Origin: Campanula takesimana
Taxonomy: Eukaryota; Streptophyta; Magnoliopsida; Asterales; Campanulaceae
Direction of reading: 5' to 3'
Length of the DNA: 64,000 nt
Assembly: GCA_026119855.1 (NCBI GenBank)
Contig: JAOWBW010000387.1
Location: 310,001-374,000 of the forward strand
Position numbers and translations under genes: made by a program. Positions within the stretch are counted from its first letter, which is position 1; every line of letters begins with the position of its first letter. The notes under the pieces were generated by a model that did not search any database, was not told the DNA's origin, and saw nothing but the letters and a program-made list of their open reading frames with translations. This document shows, piece by piece, positions 1 through 10,443 of this stretch.

Positions 1-151
1 GCTCATCCTTAGGCGTACGCCTAATATGCAGCCGTACGGTAACTTTCTGCAGAATTCTCATCAAGTCCATTGTTCAAATATTCATTACTTTGATCAGATC
101 AGAGTACACTAATATCTTTGCCATGTATTATCGAAATCCTTTCTAGCATTG

Positions 152-614
152 TTACTTTAATGAACTACATACATCAATATGTATTAGTTCAAAAGAGTAC
201 TTCCTTTTACTACTATTAGTAAGAGGTGTTTTAATCAATTTACAAGATTCACATATATCACCTGATTCGAAATCATGCGAATTTAAAAGTCCGTCCCATG
301 GATTTTTAGATATGTGTTTCTTATAATTTGATATAGACATCAATGCTTTAAGAATGTAACGCTTACATCCTTAGATTCATATTTCCATTATTTATGTTAT
401 AATCATTATTTTGTTCTTCCAAGATAAGGATATAAGGTCCCATTATATGATTAACAATACAATAAAGTGAATCATATTTTATGGTCCACATTCTTATTAA
501 AAATAAGAAATATCCATTATATTTCAATGAAGGAACCAAAATATTATTTCTACTTAAAGTAGGAACATAACACCATTTGTTCAAAACAAATATGAACCAA
601 CTAGATAAAGACAC
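152..614 (-). pseudogene. Copia protease / GAG-pre-integrase fragment of C
   Basis: Two minus-strand segments in different frames (152-343 and 363-614). The upstream one resembles the region after the Copia protease (WCYVPTLSRN matches the CYYVPDLSRN block of the intact copy B). The downstream one has the CESC zinc-binding half and the LIHIDVC block that leads into the integrase core. Stops, a frameshift and later deletions make it non-functional. Identification rests on direct comparison with B at 8239-9636. Confidence 0.8.
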
Positions 615-781
615 TTCGCAAGTTCCTGTGATTAATGTTGCAACCTTTGCATCATTATTTCCACATAGGTTAATCTTTACCCTTTTAAGTAATCTTTCTA
701 TTTCTCAAGTCTTTACACATTTATACAAATGTGGGATCTATATCCGGTATCTAATACCCAAGAACTTAAAAGTAGAAAGAT

Positions 782-985
782 TAACATAAACGTTTTGAAG
801 TGGTAGTCCTACTACCCTTCCTTTTGATCTTTTAATTCAAATTGTAATTTCTTGTATGGACAATCACATTGCCATGGGAGTAATAACATAAACGTTTTGA
901 AGTGGTAGTCCTACTACCCTTCCTTTTGATCTTTTAATTCAAATTGTAATTTCTTGTATGGACAATCACATTGCCATGGGAGTAA
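782..985. repeat. Perfect 102-bp tandem duplication
   Basis: Positions 782-883 and 884-985 read the same by eye. The unit starts TAACATAAACG and ends CATGGGAGTAA. It lies in the decayed Copia C between protease and gag. No divergence between the copies implies a recent slippage or unequal exchange, much younger than the surrounding decay. Confidence 0.9.
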
Positions 986-2026
986 TTACATCCCCAGGAT
1001 TTTAGGTTTAGCCACAAATATTTTCTTTAGGCTTGACAACTCTTGTCTTGCCTTTATCTTAAATCATTTACCTTATTAACCTCTAGAGTTTGAGAAGGTT
1101 TCCATTTGATATTAAGACTTAGCATTTTAAACATCAAATGTTTCTTATGAATTAATATCAAATCCGTTTGTTAGTTCCAAACTAACTTGATCACCAAGCC
1201 ATCTAAGGTAATTAATATGTCTCTCCATGTTCAAAACATGAGAACTTATCAAATTTACCTTTCATTCATCACATGAATGTTAGGCTCTAATCGATCTCAA
1301 ACTTTTCTTGCCTTTATTGCTTGTAGGAACGCTTCCTACTTAATTGCTTATCACATAAGTATTCATGTGTTTTAGATACTTCTAAAGTTCTAAACACTTG
1401 GTAGAAACTTGTAGGACAATTGACATCTATAGAATCATTCAAATGTTTCTAATTAATGTCTTTGTCCATCCTTAAGGCATTAGGTTTCTTAGGAATATGG
1501 TTTATTAAGAATTCATAACTTCCGTTCTTGCTTTAGAACAATTCTTAAGCTCATGACTAGGTCAAAGAAGTTAATCTTATTCTCTTTAAGTGAGGTCTAT
1601 CGCAGTAATTAAACATGATTATAGTATAAGACATTCTACAAAATATGCAAATAAATATACACATATATTTCATACCATTATCATTTAGAGATATGTAATG
1701 TATTTCATAAATACTCCTACTAAATTATACACCTTCAAATACAACAATTGTATAATATAATTTAAGTGGGCTAAGATCCGTATTTCACTTAACTTTGAGT
1801 CGGCTTTGTGTTAGTACCCGATCTGAAGTTAGAGGACTTCTTAGACGTTTAGGAGCCTCTGAGGACCTCTCAGGCAATTAAAACCTGACAGGGACTTATC
1901 CGACAGCTTTCCAGAGTTCTAGTTGGACGAAATCAGTTTTAGGTCAAATTCTATCAGGATAATGACCTGATCCCGAGAACAAAATGATAAGATTTCACTG
2001 AGATCTAGATAACCATGCGATCCGGA

Positions 2027-2050
2027 AAGACTGGCCACGCGGCCAGTCTT
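2027..2050. promoter_or_regulatory. 10-4-10 palindrome upstream of LTR TATA box (A, 5')
   Basis: AAGACTGGCC at 2027-2036 and GGCCAGTCTT at 2041-2050 are exact reverse complements around ACGC. In the 3' LTR the arms are unchanged (21380-21389, 21394-21403) while the loop reads ACAC. The function is not known to me; the position just upstream of TATA suggests a promoter element. Confidence 0.85.
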
Positions 2051-2090
2051 GCCGTTTGACACGCAGCCACTTCTGCTGGTCCAAATCCCC

Positions 2091-2100
2091 TATAAATAGG
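2091..2100 (+). promoter_or_regulatory. TATA box of A LTR
   Basis: TATAAATAGG followed by a pyrimidine-rich stretch; the equivalent in the 3' LTR is at 21444-21450. It marks the U3/R boundary region of the LTR. Confidence 0.75.
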
Positions 2101-2803
2101 CCCCTCCTCTCAGCCTATTGATCACACCTCAAACCCACGGGAAAAAGCTAACAAAAGCTCTTCCCAACCTCTCTCTATCCCTCTCAAAACCCTCTCAAAC
2201 CCTCTCTTTGATCTTGCTTTGATCATCAAAGGGATTCATCACCGCATTTAACTAAAGGAGTGAAGATTCAACCTTCGAAGCCTCTTTAATCGGTTTGGTA
2301 ACGCGTTCTTACTCCTTAACTACATAGATCTATTATATTCATTCATTTATTGTTAGATCTAGGGTTTTGTTCATCGTTCGTGTTCTTGACCGATGATGAT
2401 CTAGGGTTTCCACGAAAGCCGTATTAGATCTAGGTCACATATTACATATATTATGCATGTTTTCATTATGTCTATGCATCCATATTCATATGTTCTTCAT
2501 GCGTTCTTCATGTTCTTACTCTAAATTCATAATATATGCATGACTAGGGTAGCGATCTTCATGTTTATGTGTTCATTCATATGTATTCATGATGTTCTTA
2601 TTATTATGCTAGATCTAAGTCTTATACATTTATAATATGTTAGATCTAGGATTGTAATCCTTATTCATGTCCACATGCCATAGCCTATGATGATCCTAGG
2701 GTTTCATCAAACCCTAATATGATCTAGGAACTACTCCTAACTCTAATCTTCCCCCTCTATATGCATGATCCCGCTTCATCTCTTCCCATTCTAATTCATC
2801 AAT

Positions 2804-2866
2804 GAACTACACCGACCTGAGCTTCTCATGATGAGAAGGATGTAGGCAATCTTCGGATCCGGTCTC
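2804..2866 (+). other. GAACTAC hairpin module, copy 1 (LTR of A)
   Basis: GAACTAC, then CCTGAGC, a hairpin CTTCTCAT/GATGAGAAG, TGTAGGCA and GGATCCGGTC. The module recurs at 12943, 15415, 20980, 22157, 30848 and 33474 on the plus strand and at 39429-39499 on the minus strand, with stems that change but still pair. Confidence 0.75.
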
Positions 2867-3063
2867 AATCACTAACACACACGCACACATTGATCATGAT
2901 AGAAAGACCGATTCATCGGGCAATAGGAGTGATAACATGAATATTCTTCTCTTATTGTAATTTGACCCCCGAACCCTATTATTCTCATAAATGGTTTTCT
3001 CAATGTTTTAACAACAAATAAAACAACGTGGCGACTCCCGATTTTCATCTCGCATATTCACAG

Positions 3064-3081
3064 TGGCGACTCCGCTGGGAA
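3064..3081 (+). other. Primer binding site of element A
   Basis: TGGCGACTCCGCTGGGAA begins one base after the LTR. Its reverse complement would end in CCA, as a tRNA 3' end must. This site type is characteristic of Tat/Ogre elements. Compare 27151 (D) and 63169 (F). Confidence 0.85.
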
Positions 3082-3599
3082 CTTGTTTTTGAAAACCTTT
3101 TTCAAAACTTAAGAGGGTCTAACTTTCATTAACATCATGATTTTGTGTGTGTTCTAACTGCCCCGCACACCCCTTTTCTGCAAATCTGTTTCTAACAATT
3201 TACTGCAGGTTTATGTGTTCATAGTATGTTTCGAGGTTCTAGATCTGCTCTATTAGGTTTTTTTCATGCTTAAATGCTGTTAATAGGAATTGTTATGCTA
3301 GTAGACTTCTCTCGTGCATTGCATATCATTCCTAAAAATACGTAATCAAATGGCACACTACCACTAGTCCGTGTCACACTGCACACCCTACTGGATACTC
3401 CGCTGAGTGCACAGATTTTTATGATCCTGTCACCTCTATCTTCGTGGCACCCGGGCTATCTAACTCGTCGTTTTCACTTGTGAAGCGATCGAGGTTAATC
3501 CTTGTTCATTTCTAAACCATGCACCTTGATCGAGTTAAGAACACTTATCAAAACAAGTAATCCTATTCTTAACTAAAATCATTCATCATGTTGCGTGTG
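3082..3599 (+). other. Untranslated leader of element A
   Basis: No open frame worth calling. Low-complexity AT-rich leader with short C-rich stretches, leading into the 27-bp repeats. Confidence 0.6.
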
Positions 3600-4170
3600 T
3601 CTACCCTAGATCAACTCTAGTCAAACCTTAGACCCGTCTAGGTCAACCTAGTCTACCCTAGATCAACTCTAGTCAACCATGACCCGTCTAGGTCAACCCT
3701 AGTTAACCTCTGACCTTCCTAGGTCAACTTACTCAGTGCCATCCTGCCTAGGTCAAACTTTGGCCAACTTTGGTCAACCGACCTGCCTCTAAGCCACCTA
3801 GGGTTCCCCATCATCTAGACCCATCTAGGTCAAACTTTGACCTATTACATCAACTTCGACCCGCTTAGGTCAACCTACCTATCTTTGACCCATCTCGGTC
3901 AATCTACCCATGTCTCGACTCGCTTAGGTCACCCCTACCTCAACCAACTTAGGTTAACCCGTCTCCGACCCATCTAGGTCAACCCGTCACCTCGACCCAT
4001 CTAGGTCAAACCCTCATTCTCAACCCGTCTAGGTCAAACCATCACCTCGACCCATCTAGGTCAACCCGTCACCTTGACCCATTTAGGTCAAACCTCTACC
4101 TCGATCCATCTAGGTCAAACCGCCACATTGACCCATCTAGGTCAATCCTTCATCTTGACCCCACCTTCAG
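3600..4170 (+). repeat. 27-bp degenerate tandem repeat in A leader
   Basis: Units resembling CGACCCATCTAGGTCAA recur; clear unit starts at 3966, 3993, 4021, 4048, 4075, 4102 and 4129 give a 27-28 bp period. Earlier units (from about 3600) are more diverged. No coding potential. Confidence 0.85.
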
Positions 4171-4376
4171 TCAAGCTAACCAACCTTAGATGACCTACCT
4201 CTTGGTCTACCCATGTCAAACCTTACCCGACTTCAAGTAAAAAATCTACCCTTACCTAAGGTCCCTCCACCTATACCTAACCAAGGACCGAGTCATCTCC
4301 CCTTACTTTTAGACCTCTACGGTCATCCTCTAATGCTTATGGTTTTCAAAATCACTGACCTCTGCGGTCACTATCT

Positions 4377-5895
4377 TGTTGGTAGTGGTGCCCTAGGCAC
4401 GTTTAATAAACGTTGTAATTGTTATCATTTATTTCATATCAATAAAGAGATGTTTTGATTATTATTGTTGTTCATGTTTACTTATAATAATCCCCGTCCC
4501 TAGTACTTGTTAAGCACTAGTATAAAGGCTAAATGATCATGGGATGATCATGTTAGATTTATGGGTACTTGTTTGGAACAAGGTACTGGACATGACCCGC
4601 TGTATGAGATTTATGTCATGGTCTATGTCATATATATATCTCATATTAGTTATGTCATTTGAATCCTTAGACATGAAGTTATTATAGTCTTCCACTTGAT
4701 GAACATTGTGTTTGACATATTCAAACGCTACCTTAACACGGTAGTTATAAAGGGTATGATTGGCATAATCGGATTCCCGTTGGGAAGAATAATAAGCTAA
4801 ATGGATTTGTCCCTCCACGGAGAGATGTCAAGCTTGGGCCCCTCGAAGGAATGATGTTGATGAAATGTTCGGCCGGACTCAAATGGATTGATTGGATCAA
4901 TAGCATTTGAATTATCAACATATTCGGAATCGAGAAAGTATTGAACAAAACAAGTTGACTGTTTGACCATGACTTGTGTTCAATGACATCGTGGACAAAG
5001 GGATTGTGACATATTCTAAAGGAATGCGAACTTGTATCTAGTTATACTATTTGGGTAGGTATGACGGTTTGCTAGAACCTAATCATATCTTATGGGATCA
5101 TGTTTGAGCCCATTGCCAACTTAGTATAATCCTAGAGGGTCACACACAATAGAACGAATCTTAAATAAAAGGACTATATTGGCATTTAGGGTCGGAGGAC
5201 TTCCAAGGAATTTCTGGAAAGTTCTGGGCCTCCTGGTTAACCAAGCGGGCGCTTGGGTTGCACCAGGCGGGCGCCTGAACAAGCCGGAAAAGAATTGGAC
5301 TTTCTGTCCAAACAAGCGGGCGCCTGGGTAGGACCAGGCGGGCGCCCAGTATGCGGATTGGAAATTTCCTAATTCGATTAGGAATGGTTTTTGGCACAAG
5401 TTACCTATTTGGAATAGGTCTTAATTGTGTATAAAAACACCAATTCGGCCAGACCATATTAACAAGTGCTTTTTGTGAGTCTCAAAGAGTTTGAGAGAGA
5501 TTTTATTTTGTTCTAAGATATCATTGATTGAGGAACAAAATAATTCACAAAATAAATTCCATATAGTTCTTTATTAAATTGTGAAAGCGTGTTTTACAAT
5601 TATTGGTCTAGCAACCAAGATCAAAGAAGCTCCTTTGATATTCGTTCGAAGTGTGGATACCGCTAGAGGGTGAAAATCATCATCTTCAAAGTTCGTGTTC
5701 AAGCTTTGTGATCGTGATCAAGTCTTCAAGTTTCTCCACCAAAGATCAAGAGAAAATTCATAGCCATCAAGGGTTAGTTATTCCTCTATTCATCTTGTTG
5801 TATTTGATTTAATCATATGAACGGATCCATGGCTTTGGGTTTCTTAAAATTTTAATTACTATATTCCGCTGCGCATGTTACTTGGAAACCCAACA
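4377..5895 (+). repeat. 5' LTR of Copia B
   Basis: Starts TGTTGGTAGTGG and ends ACCCAACA. TATA box TATAAAA at 5430-5436. Four palindromic words at 5242, 5264, 5313 and 5335 lie upstream of it. Confidence 0.97.
5242..5348. promoter_or_regulatory. Four palindromic CG-GG-CG words, U3 of B
   Basis: CAAGCGGGCGCTTG (5242-5255) and CAGGCGGGCGCCTG (5264-5277) are perfect 6-2-6 inverted repeats. Two further words at 5313-5326 and 5335-5348 are near-perfect. Each pair is spaced exactly 22 bp start to start. The array ends about 80 bp upstream of the TATA box and is repeated in the 3' LTR from 12265. Confidence 0.85.
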
Positions 5896-5896
5896 G

Positions 5897-5908
5897 TGGT
5901 ATCCGAGC
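5897..5908 (+). other. Primer binding site of Copia B
   Basis: TGGTATCCGAGC, one mismatch from the Copia consensus TGGTATCAGAGC that pairs with initiator tRNA-Met. Confidence 0.9.
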
Positions 5909-7428
5909 CCCGTTCATGTTGATTAATTCAATACTTGGATCATGTTGTGTGTATATAAATTGTTTATGTGCCAAGCATGATATGAATATTGGATTATATG
6001 ATGTTTATGTGTTTTGTGATTTTATGTGGTTTATTGTTTTTCCAACTTTAATCGCACGATTCAATCGCAATAAAAATTATGGTGGATTCTGAATTATTTC
6101 GATTATTGATTTTTGATTGGATCAAAGTTTTAATAATCGGGGAAAAAAAATAATTTTGAGTCAAAATTTTCGAACTTTAAAATTCTATACTATTCTGGCC
6201 ATTCAAGCGGGCGCCTGGTCCTTTGCAGGCGGGCGCTCGGTGGTCAAGATTTGTTCTGATTTTGGTTAAAATCTGAATATGGAATTTTCGATAAATTCGA
6301 CAAAACCAGTAACAGAACCAGTCCAGACTTGTTGATCTGGAATGGGTTTTGGGTAGTTGGTTTGTGTGTGGATTTTGGGGTTTGATTTTCTTATTTGTTT
6401 TAGTCTTGTGATTCTAAGATTGGTTCAAGGTTTGGATGGCTAATCTGCGTTCATCGAGATTGTGTTTCCCAAACTTGATCGCAATCAAAGTCTCAAAGAT
6501 AAAACGAAGTTAGAATTATGAAGAGTTCATAATTGCTAAAATTGAGAAACAAAGTTCTTGATTCAATGATTGGAGATCCATGTGGAATTGTGAATGCAAT
6601 TGGCCTACGTTCATCGAGACCATCTATTGCTTAGTTTCGACCACATAGACTACTTTTTTGGTTTCTTGAATTAGTGCGGGATTGTGGTTGCCTAATGGCT
6701 TAGTTCGACCGCACTTCTTGTTGTCTTGATTTGGAGATAATAACCAAAGTTGAAATAGTCTCATCCTCATAATTATAGAGAAACTAATGACACATAAATA
6801 TCATGCTTAAATTAATGGAGATTAATTTATTGGCTAAACTTGATGTGTAACATGTTTATATTATGTGCTCATAAATGTGTTATATGCTATATGTGATGAA
6901 CCTTCAAAGAAAGTTTTAAGTCTTTTATTGCCATGCCATGATTAAAACACTTGTTAGTACATGAGTGATTTTAATGTAGATTCGCCCTAGCGAGATGCAT
7001 TAAATTTGTTTATGTATGAGCAAGATAGATAGTGTGGGCACGCCCTAGCGGGACACATTAACTGTGCGTTTAAAATGGTTAGACTTAATTGGGCGTCAAA
7101 ACAGTTTTGGGCCTAGGCAAAGATGAGGTTTAACATGCTTTTTGAAATTTGATTTCTTAAAGAATCTCATAAAAGGAACTAAGAGTCATATGAGATATGA
7201 TTGACAAGAGTTGTCTACCTAATTAATTTGATTTTGTGTAATCCGCCTTAGCGGACTTGAAATTAAATTAAAGTTGGATCTTAACCCATTTAAATTATAT
7301 TATACATTGGATGTATATGAAGGTTATATAATTTAGTGGGAGTATTTTGTTTGAAAAATACATTATTTATCTCTTTAATGAAAATCGGTACTTATTAAAT
7401 TTTGGAAATTTTTGCATATTTGTAGATA
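5909..7428 (+). other. Untranslated leader of Copia B
   Basis: About 1.5 kb without a credible frame. Two palindromic words of the LTR type lie at 6204-6217 and 6226-6239, again 22 bp apart. The rest is AT-rich and matches the leader of G in reverse (51025-52453). Confidence 0.8.
6204..6239. promoter_or_regulatory. Palindromic word pair in B leader
   Basis: CAAGCGGGCGCCTG (6204) and CAGGCGGGCGCTCG (6226), the same word as in the B LTR, 22 bp apart. Because they sit in the leader they are also present at the 5' end of the genomic RNA. Confidence 0.8.
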
Positions 7429-8229
7429 ATGACTAATAACACTCAATCAATGTCGTTGCGATCGATCCTTGAGAAGGATAAGCTCGAAGAGAATGGTACA
7501 AACTTTATGGATTGGATCCGTAGCATAAGAATTGTTCTTAGGCAAGAAGATAAGTTGTACATTCTCGATGGGCCTCTCCCCGCTGAACCACCGCCTACTG
7601 CCCCTAGGGTAGAAAGAGACAATTGCAAGAAACATCGTAATGATTCTAGAGATGTAAGTTGTCTCATGCTTGCTGCTATGTGTTCAAAACTCCAACAAAG
7701 TTTGGAACATTTGGAAGCCTATGAGATAGGCGTGGAGTTGAGAACTATGTTTCAAGAGCAAGCTAGGCAAGAGAGGTACAAGACCATTGTTGCATTCACT
7801 ACTAGTAAAATGAATGAAGGGCAACAAGTGAGTCCTCACTTTCTTAAAATGAAAGGTTATGTAGAGCACCTTGAGAAACTTGGCTATCCAATCCCATTGG
7901 AGTTAGCCACGGATCTCATTCTTAATTCATTGCCTAAAAGTTATAATCAGTTTGTAATGAATTATAACATGCATGGAATGGATAAGAATCTCTCTGAGTT
8001 GCATGGGATGCTCAAAACTGCAGAGATGAAAATTGTGGAGAAAGGTTCTCCCGTGCTCTTGGTTCATGATGGGAAGAAGCCTGGTGCCAAAGGCAAGGGT
8101 AAGGCAAAAGTTGTCAAACCCAAGATAAGCAAGGCAAAGGTTGCCAAGGCTTCTGAGGCAAAACCTGATTCACAAAAGGATGCAATCTGTTTCCATTGTT
8201 AAGAAATTGGTCATTGGAAACGTAATTGC
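7429..8229 (+). pseudogene. Copia B gag, stop inside the zinc knuckle
   Basis: Gag of Ty1/copia type (UBN2-like nucleocapsid precursor that would coat the genomic RNA in virus-like particles). The ATG at 7429 opens the frame; the motif LEKDKLEENGTNFMDWIRSI near the N-terminus is typical. A basic Lys-rich tail precedes the CCHC zinc knuckle. The knuckle begins CFHC, but the next codon is TAA (8200-8202), after which EIGHWKRNC completes the motif in the same frame. In sister copy G this codon is CAA (Gln). The 257-residue product therefore lacks the second half of its RNA-binding finger unless the stop is read through. Confidence 0.92.
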
Positions 8230-8238
8230 AAGGCTTTC

Positions 8239-9636
8239 TTGGAAGAGCAAAAGAAGAAGAAGAGCAGCAAGGCTGCGTCGACTTCAGGTATCTATATGAT
8301 AGATATTCTCCTTTCTACCACTGATTCTTGGGTATTGGATACCGGATGTGGTTCTCACATTTGTCTAAATATGCAGGGACTAAAGAATAGGAGACTGCTT
8401 AAGGAAGGTGAAGTAGATCTACGTGTGGGAAATGGAGCAAGAGTTGCTGCATTAGCCGTAGGGACTTATGAAGTCACTTTACCTTCCGGATTAATTCTTG
8501 TTTTGAACAATTGTTATTATGTTCCGGATTTAAGCAGAAATATTATTTCAATTTCTTGTTTGGATAATGAAGGTTTTAAGTTTCTTATTGAGAATAAGAA
8601 ATTTTCTATTTATTTAAATGATGTGCTTTATGGTATTGCTAATTCATTTAATGGCCTTTATATCTTGGATGTCAAGAATGAAAATAATGTCTATCATGTA
8701 AATAAGAAATCTAAACCTAATGATGTAAATCATACTTATTTGTGGTATTGCCGTCTTGGTCATATTAATGAGAAGCGTATCTCAAAACTCCATGGGGACG
8801 GACTTTTGGGTTCATGTGACTTAGAGTCATATGATACTTGTGAGTCGTGTCTTCTTAGAAAAATGACTAAGACACCTTTTACCAAGTTGGGTGAAAGGGC
8901 AAGCGACTTATTGGGGTTGATACATTCCGATGTATGCGGACCATTAAGTAGCAATGCTAGGGGAGGATTTCAATACTTCATAACCTTCACTGATGATTAT
9001 AGTAGATTTGGGTATGTTTACCTAATGAAACATAAAAGTGAAGCATTTGAGATATTTAGAATATTTCAAAATGAAGTAGAAAAACAACTTGGCAAAAGTA
9101 TAAAGGCACTTCGATCAGATCGAGGTGGTGAATACTTAAGTCAAGAATTTGACGATCATCTAAAGAATTGTGGAATAGTTTCACAATTGACTCCGCCCGG
9201 AACACCACAATGGAATGGTGTGTCTGAGAGGAGAAATCGGACTTTGTTAGACATGGTTCGATCAATGATGAGTCAAGTTGATCTTCCAATATCCTTTTGG
9301 GGTTACGCCCTAGAAACCGCTGCTTTCACACTAAATCAAGTTCCAACTAAATCGGTTCCAAAGACTCCATATGAGATGTGGAGTGGAAAGAAACCTAGTT
9401 TATCTTTCATGAGGATTTGGGGTTGCGAAGTTTATGTCAAGAGACTTATCTCTGACAAACTAGCACACAAATCTGATAAATGTATTTTCGTGGGATATCC
9501 TAAGGAAACTAAAGGATATTACTTTTACAACCGAGAGGACAACAAAGTGTTTGTTGCCCGAACTGGTGTCTTTCTAGAGAAAGAGTTTCTCTCCAAAGAA
9601 ATCAGTGGGAGTAAAATAAATCTTGAAAAAATTTGA
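8239..9636 (+). pseudogene. Copia B protease and integrase segment
   Basis: In frame with gag. Aspartic protease active site LDTGCGSH appears about 35 residues in (W-V-L-D-T-G). The GAG-pre-integrase domain with H..H and CESC follows (residues about 175-205), then the integrase core with D in HSDVCGPL, D in LRSDRGGEY and E in SERRNR, i.e. a complete DDE triad. GKKPSLSFMRIWGCEVYV and CIFVGYP are the usual integrase C-terminal blocks. A TGA at 9634-9636 ends it where copy G has CAA. It would process the polyprotein and insert cDNA into nuclear DNA. Confidence 0.93.
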
Positions 9637-9663
9637 GACCCAGAAAATAACATTGAACCAATA

Positions 9664-10440
9664 GTGGAACAAGAACAAGAACCACAAGGAGTTGTGGAAC
9701 CTGTTCAAAATACACAAGCATCTCGCAGATCTAGTAGGTTACGATCCGAGCCCGAGAGATATGGATTTCTCGTAATGGATAGTAATGAGGTAGAAATCAT
9801 TGAGAATGATGAACTGTCAACCTACCAAGAGGCGATGTCTTCTCCTGATTCGGACAAGTGGCTTGGAGCCATGGAATCCGAATTGCAATCCATGCAAGAC
9901 AATCAAGTTTGGAATTTGATTGATGCGCCCGAAGGTGTAAAAACCATAGGATGTAAATGGGTCTTCAAGAAGAAGACTGACATGGATGGGAAGGTGCATA
10001 CTTACAAAGCTAGGCTTGTAGCGAAAGGTTATAGGCAAGTTCATGGTATTGACGATGATGAGACCTTTTCATCCGTAGCAATGATCAAGTCTATAAGAAT
10101 TTTGCTTGCCATTGCCGCATATCATGACTATGAAATATGGCAGATGGACGTCAAAACCGCTTTCCTGAATGGAAAACTCCAAGAGGATGTGTATATGACA
10201 CAACCAGAAGGTTTTGAACAAGATTCTAAGGTATGCAAATTGCAGAGATCCATCTATGGATTGAAGCAAGCTTCTAGGAGTTGGAATCTCCGTTTTGATG
10301 AATCGGTCAAAGAGTTTGGTTTCATCAAGAACGAAGATGAGCCTTGTGTATACAAGAAGATTAGTGGGAGCATAGTGCTATTCCTTATTTTATATGTGGA
10401 TGACATATTGCTCATTGGAAACGACATTCCTACACTTTAG
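9664..10440 (+). pseudogene. Copia B reverse transcriptase segment
   Basis: Same frame as the upstream segments. Motifs in order: WVFKKK, KARLVAKGY, WQMDVKTAFLNG (first catalytic Asp), QPEGFE, YGLKQASR and YVDDILLIGND (the YVDD catalytic pair near residue 247). It would copy genomic RNA into cDNA in the particle. It ends at TAG (10438-10440), which replaces CAG of copy G, just before the RT thumb/connection. The true upstream boundary lies beyond the TGA at 9634; the apparent start is only the first codon region after that stop. Confidence 0.93.
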
Positions 10441-10443
10441 TCT

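Larger units (their letters stand above)
1..1808 (-). mobile_element. Copia element C, coding remnant (left part)
   Basis: Minus-strand Ty1/copia remnant. Reading leftward it runs from leader and gag (about 1790-1000) through a protease-like stretch (about 780-560) to the GAG-pre-integrase region (343-152), where CESC and the LIHIDVC block before the integrase core are readable. Stops and frameshifts are dense, so it is a pseudogene. The element continues at 22421 beyond gypsy A, which duplicated CTTTG (1804-1808 and 22416-22420). Its 3' LTR lies outside the window. The integrase carries a deletion shared with C' (see findings). Confidence 0.85.
1809..3062 (+). repeat. 5' LTR of element A
   Basis: Starts TGTTAGTACCCG and ends ATTCACA. 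A TATA box (TATAAATAGG) lies at 2091-2100. A perfect 10-bp inverted repeat with a 4-base loop (arms AAGACTGGCC and GGCCAGTCTT, 2027-2050) lies 41 bp upstream of it. Downstream are a CT-rich start region and the GAACTAC hairpin module (2804-2866). Confidence 0.95.

Noticed and set aside
3061..3081. PBS-like TGGCGACTC strings at 3027, 22381, 30342, 35818, 56045 and 59439 as extra primer sites
   Set aside because: These lie within LTR U5 regions, not after an LTR end. They are a shared U5 motif of Tat LTRs, though the likeness to the primer site is curious.
4537..5399. Minus-strand frames of 67-93 codons in the B LTRs, repeated at 11560-12422
   Set aside because: Identical frames in both LTRs are a by-product of LTR identity; no start context, domain or homology.
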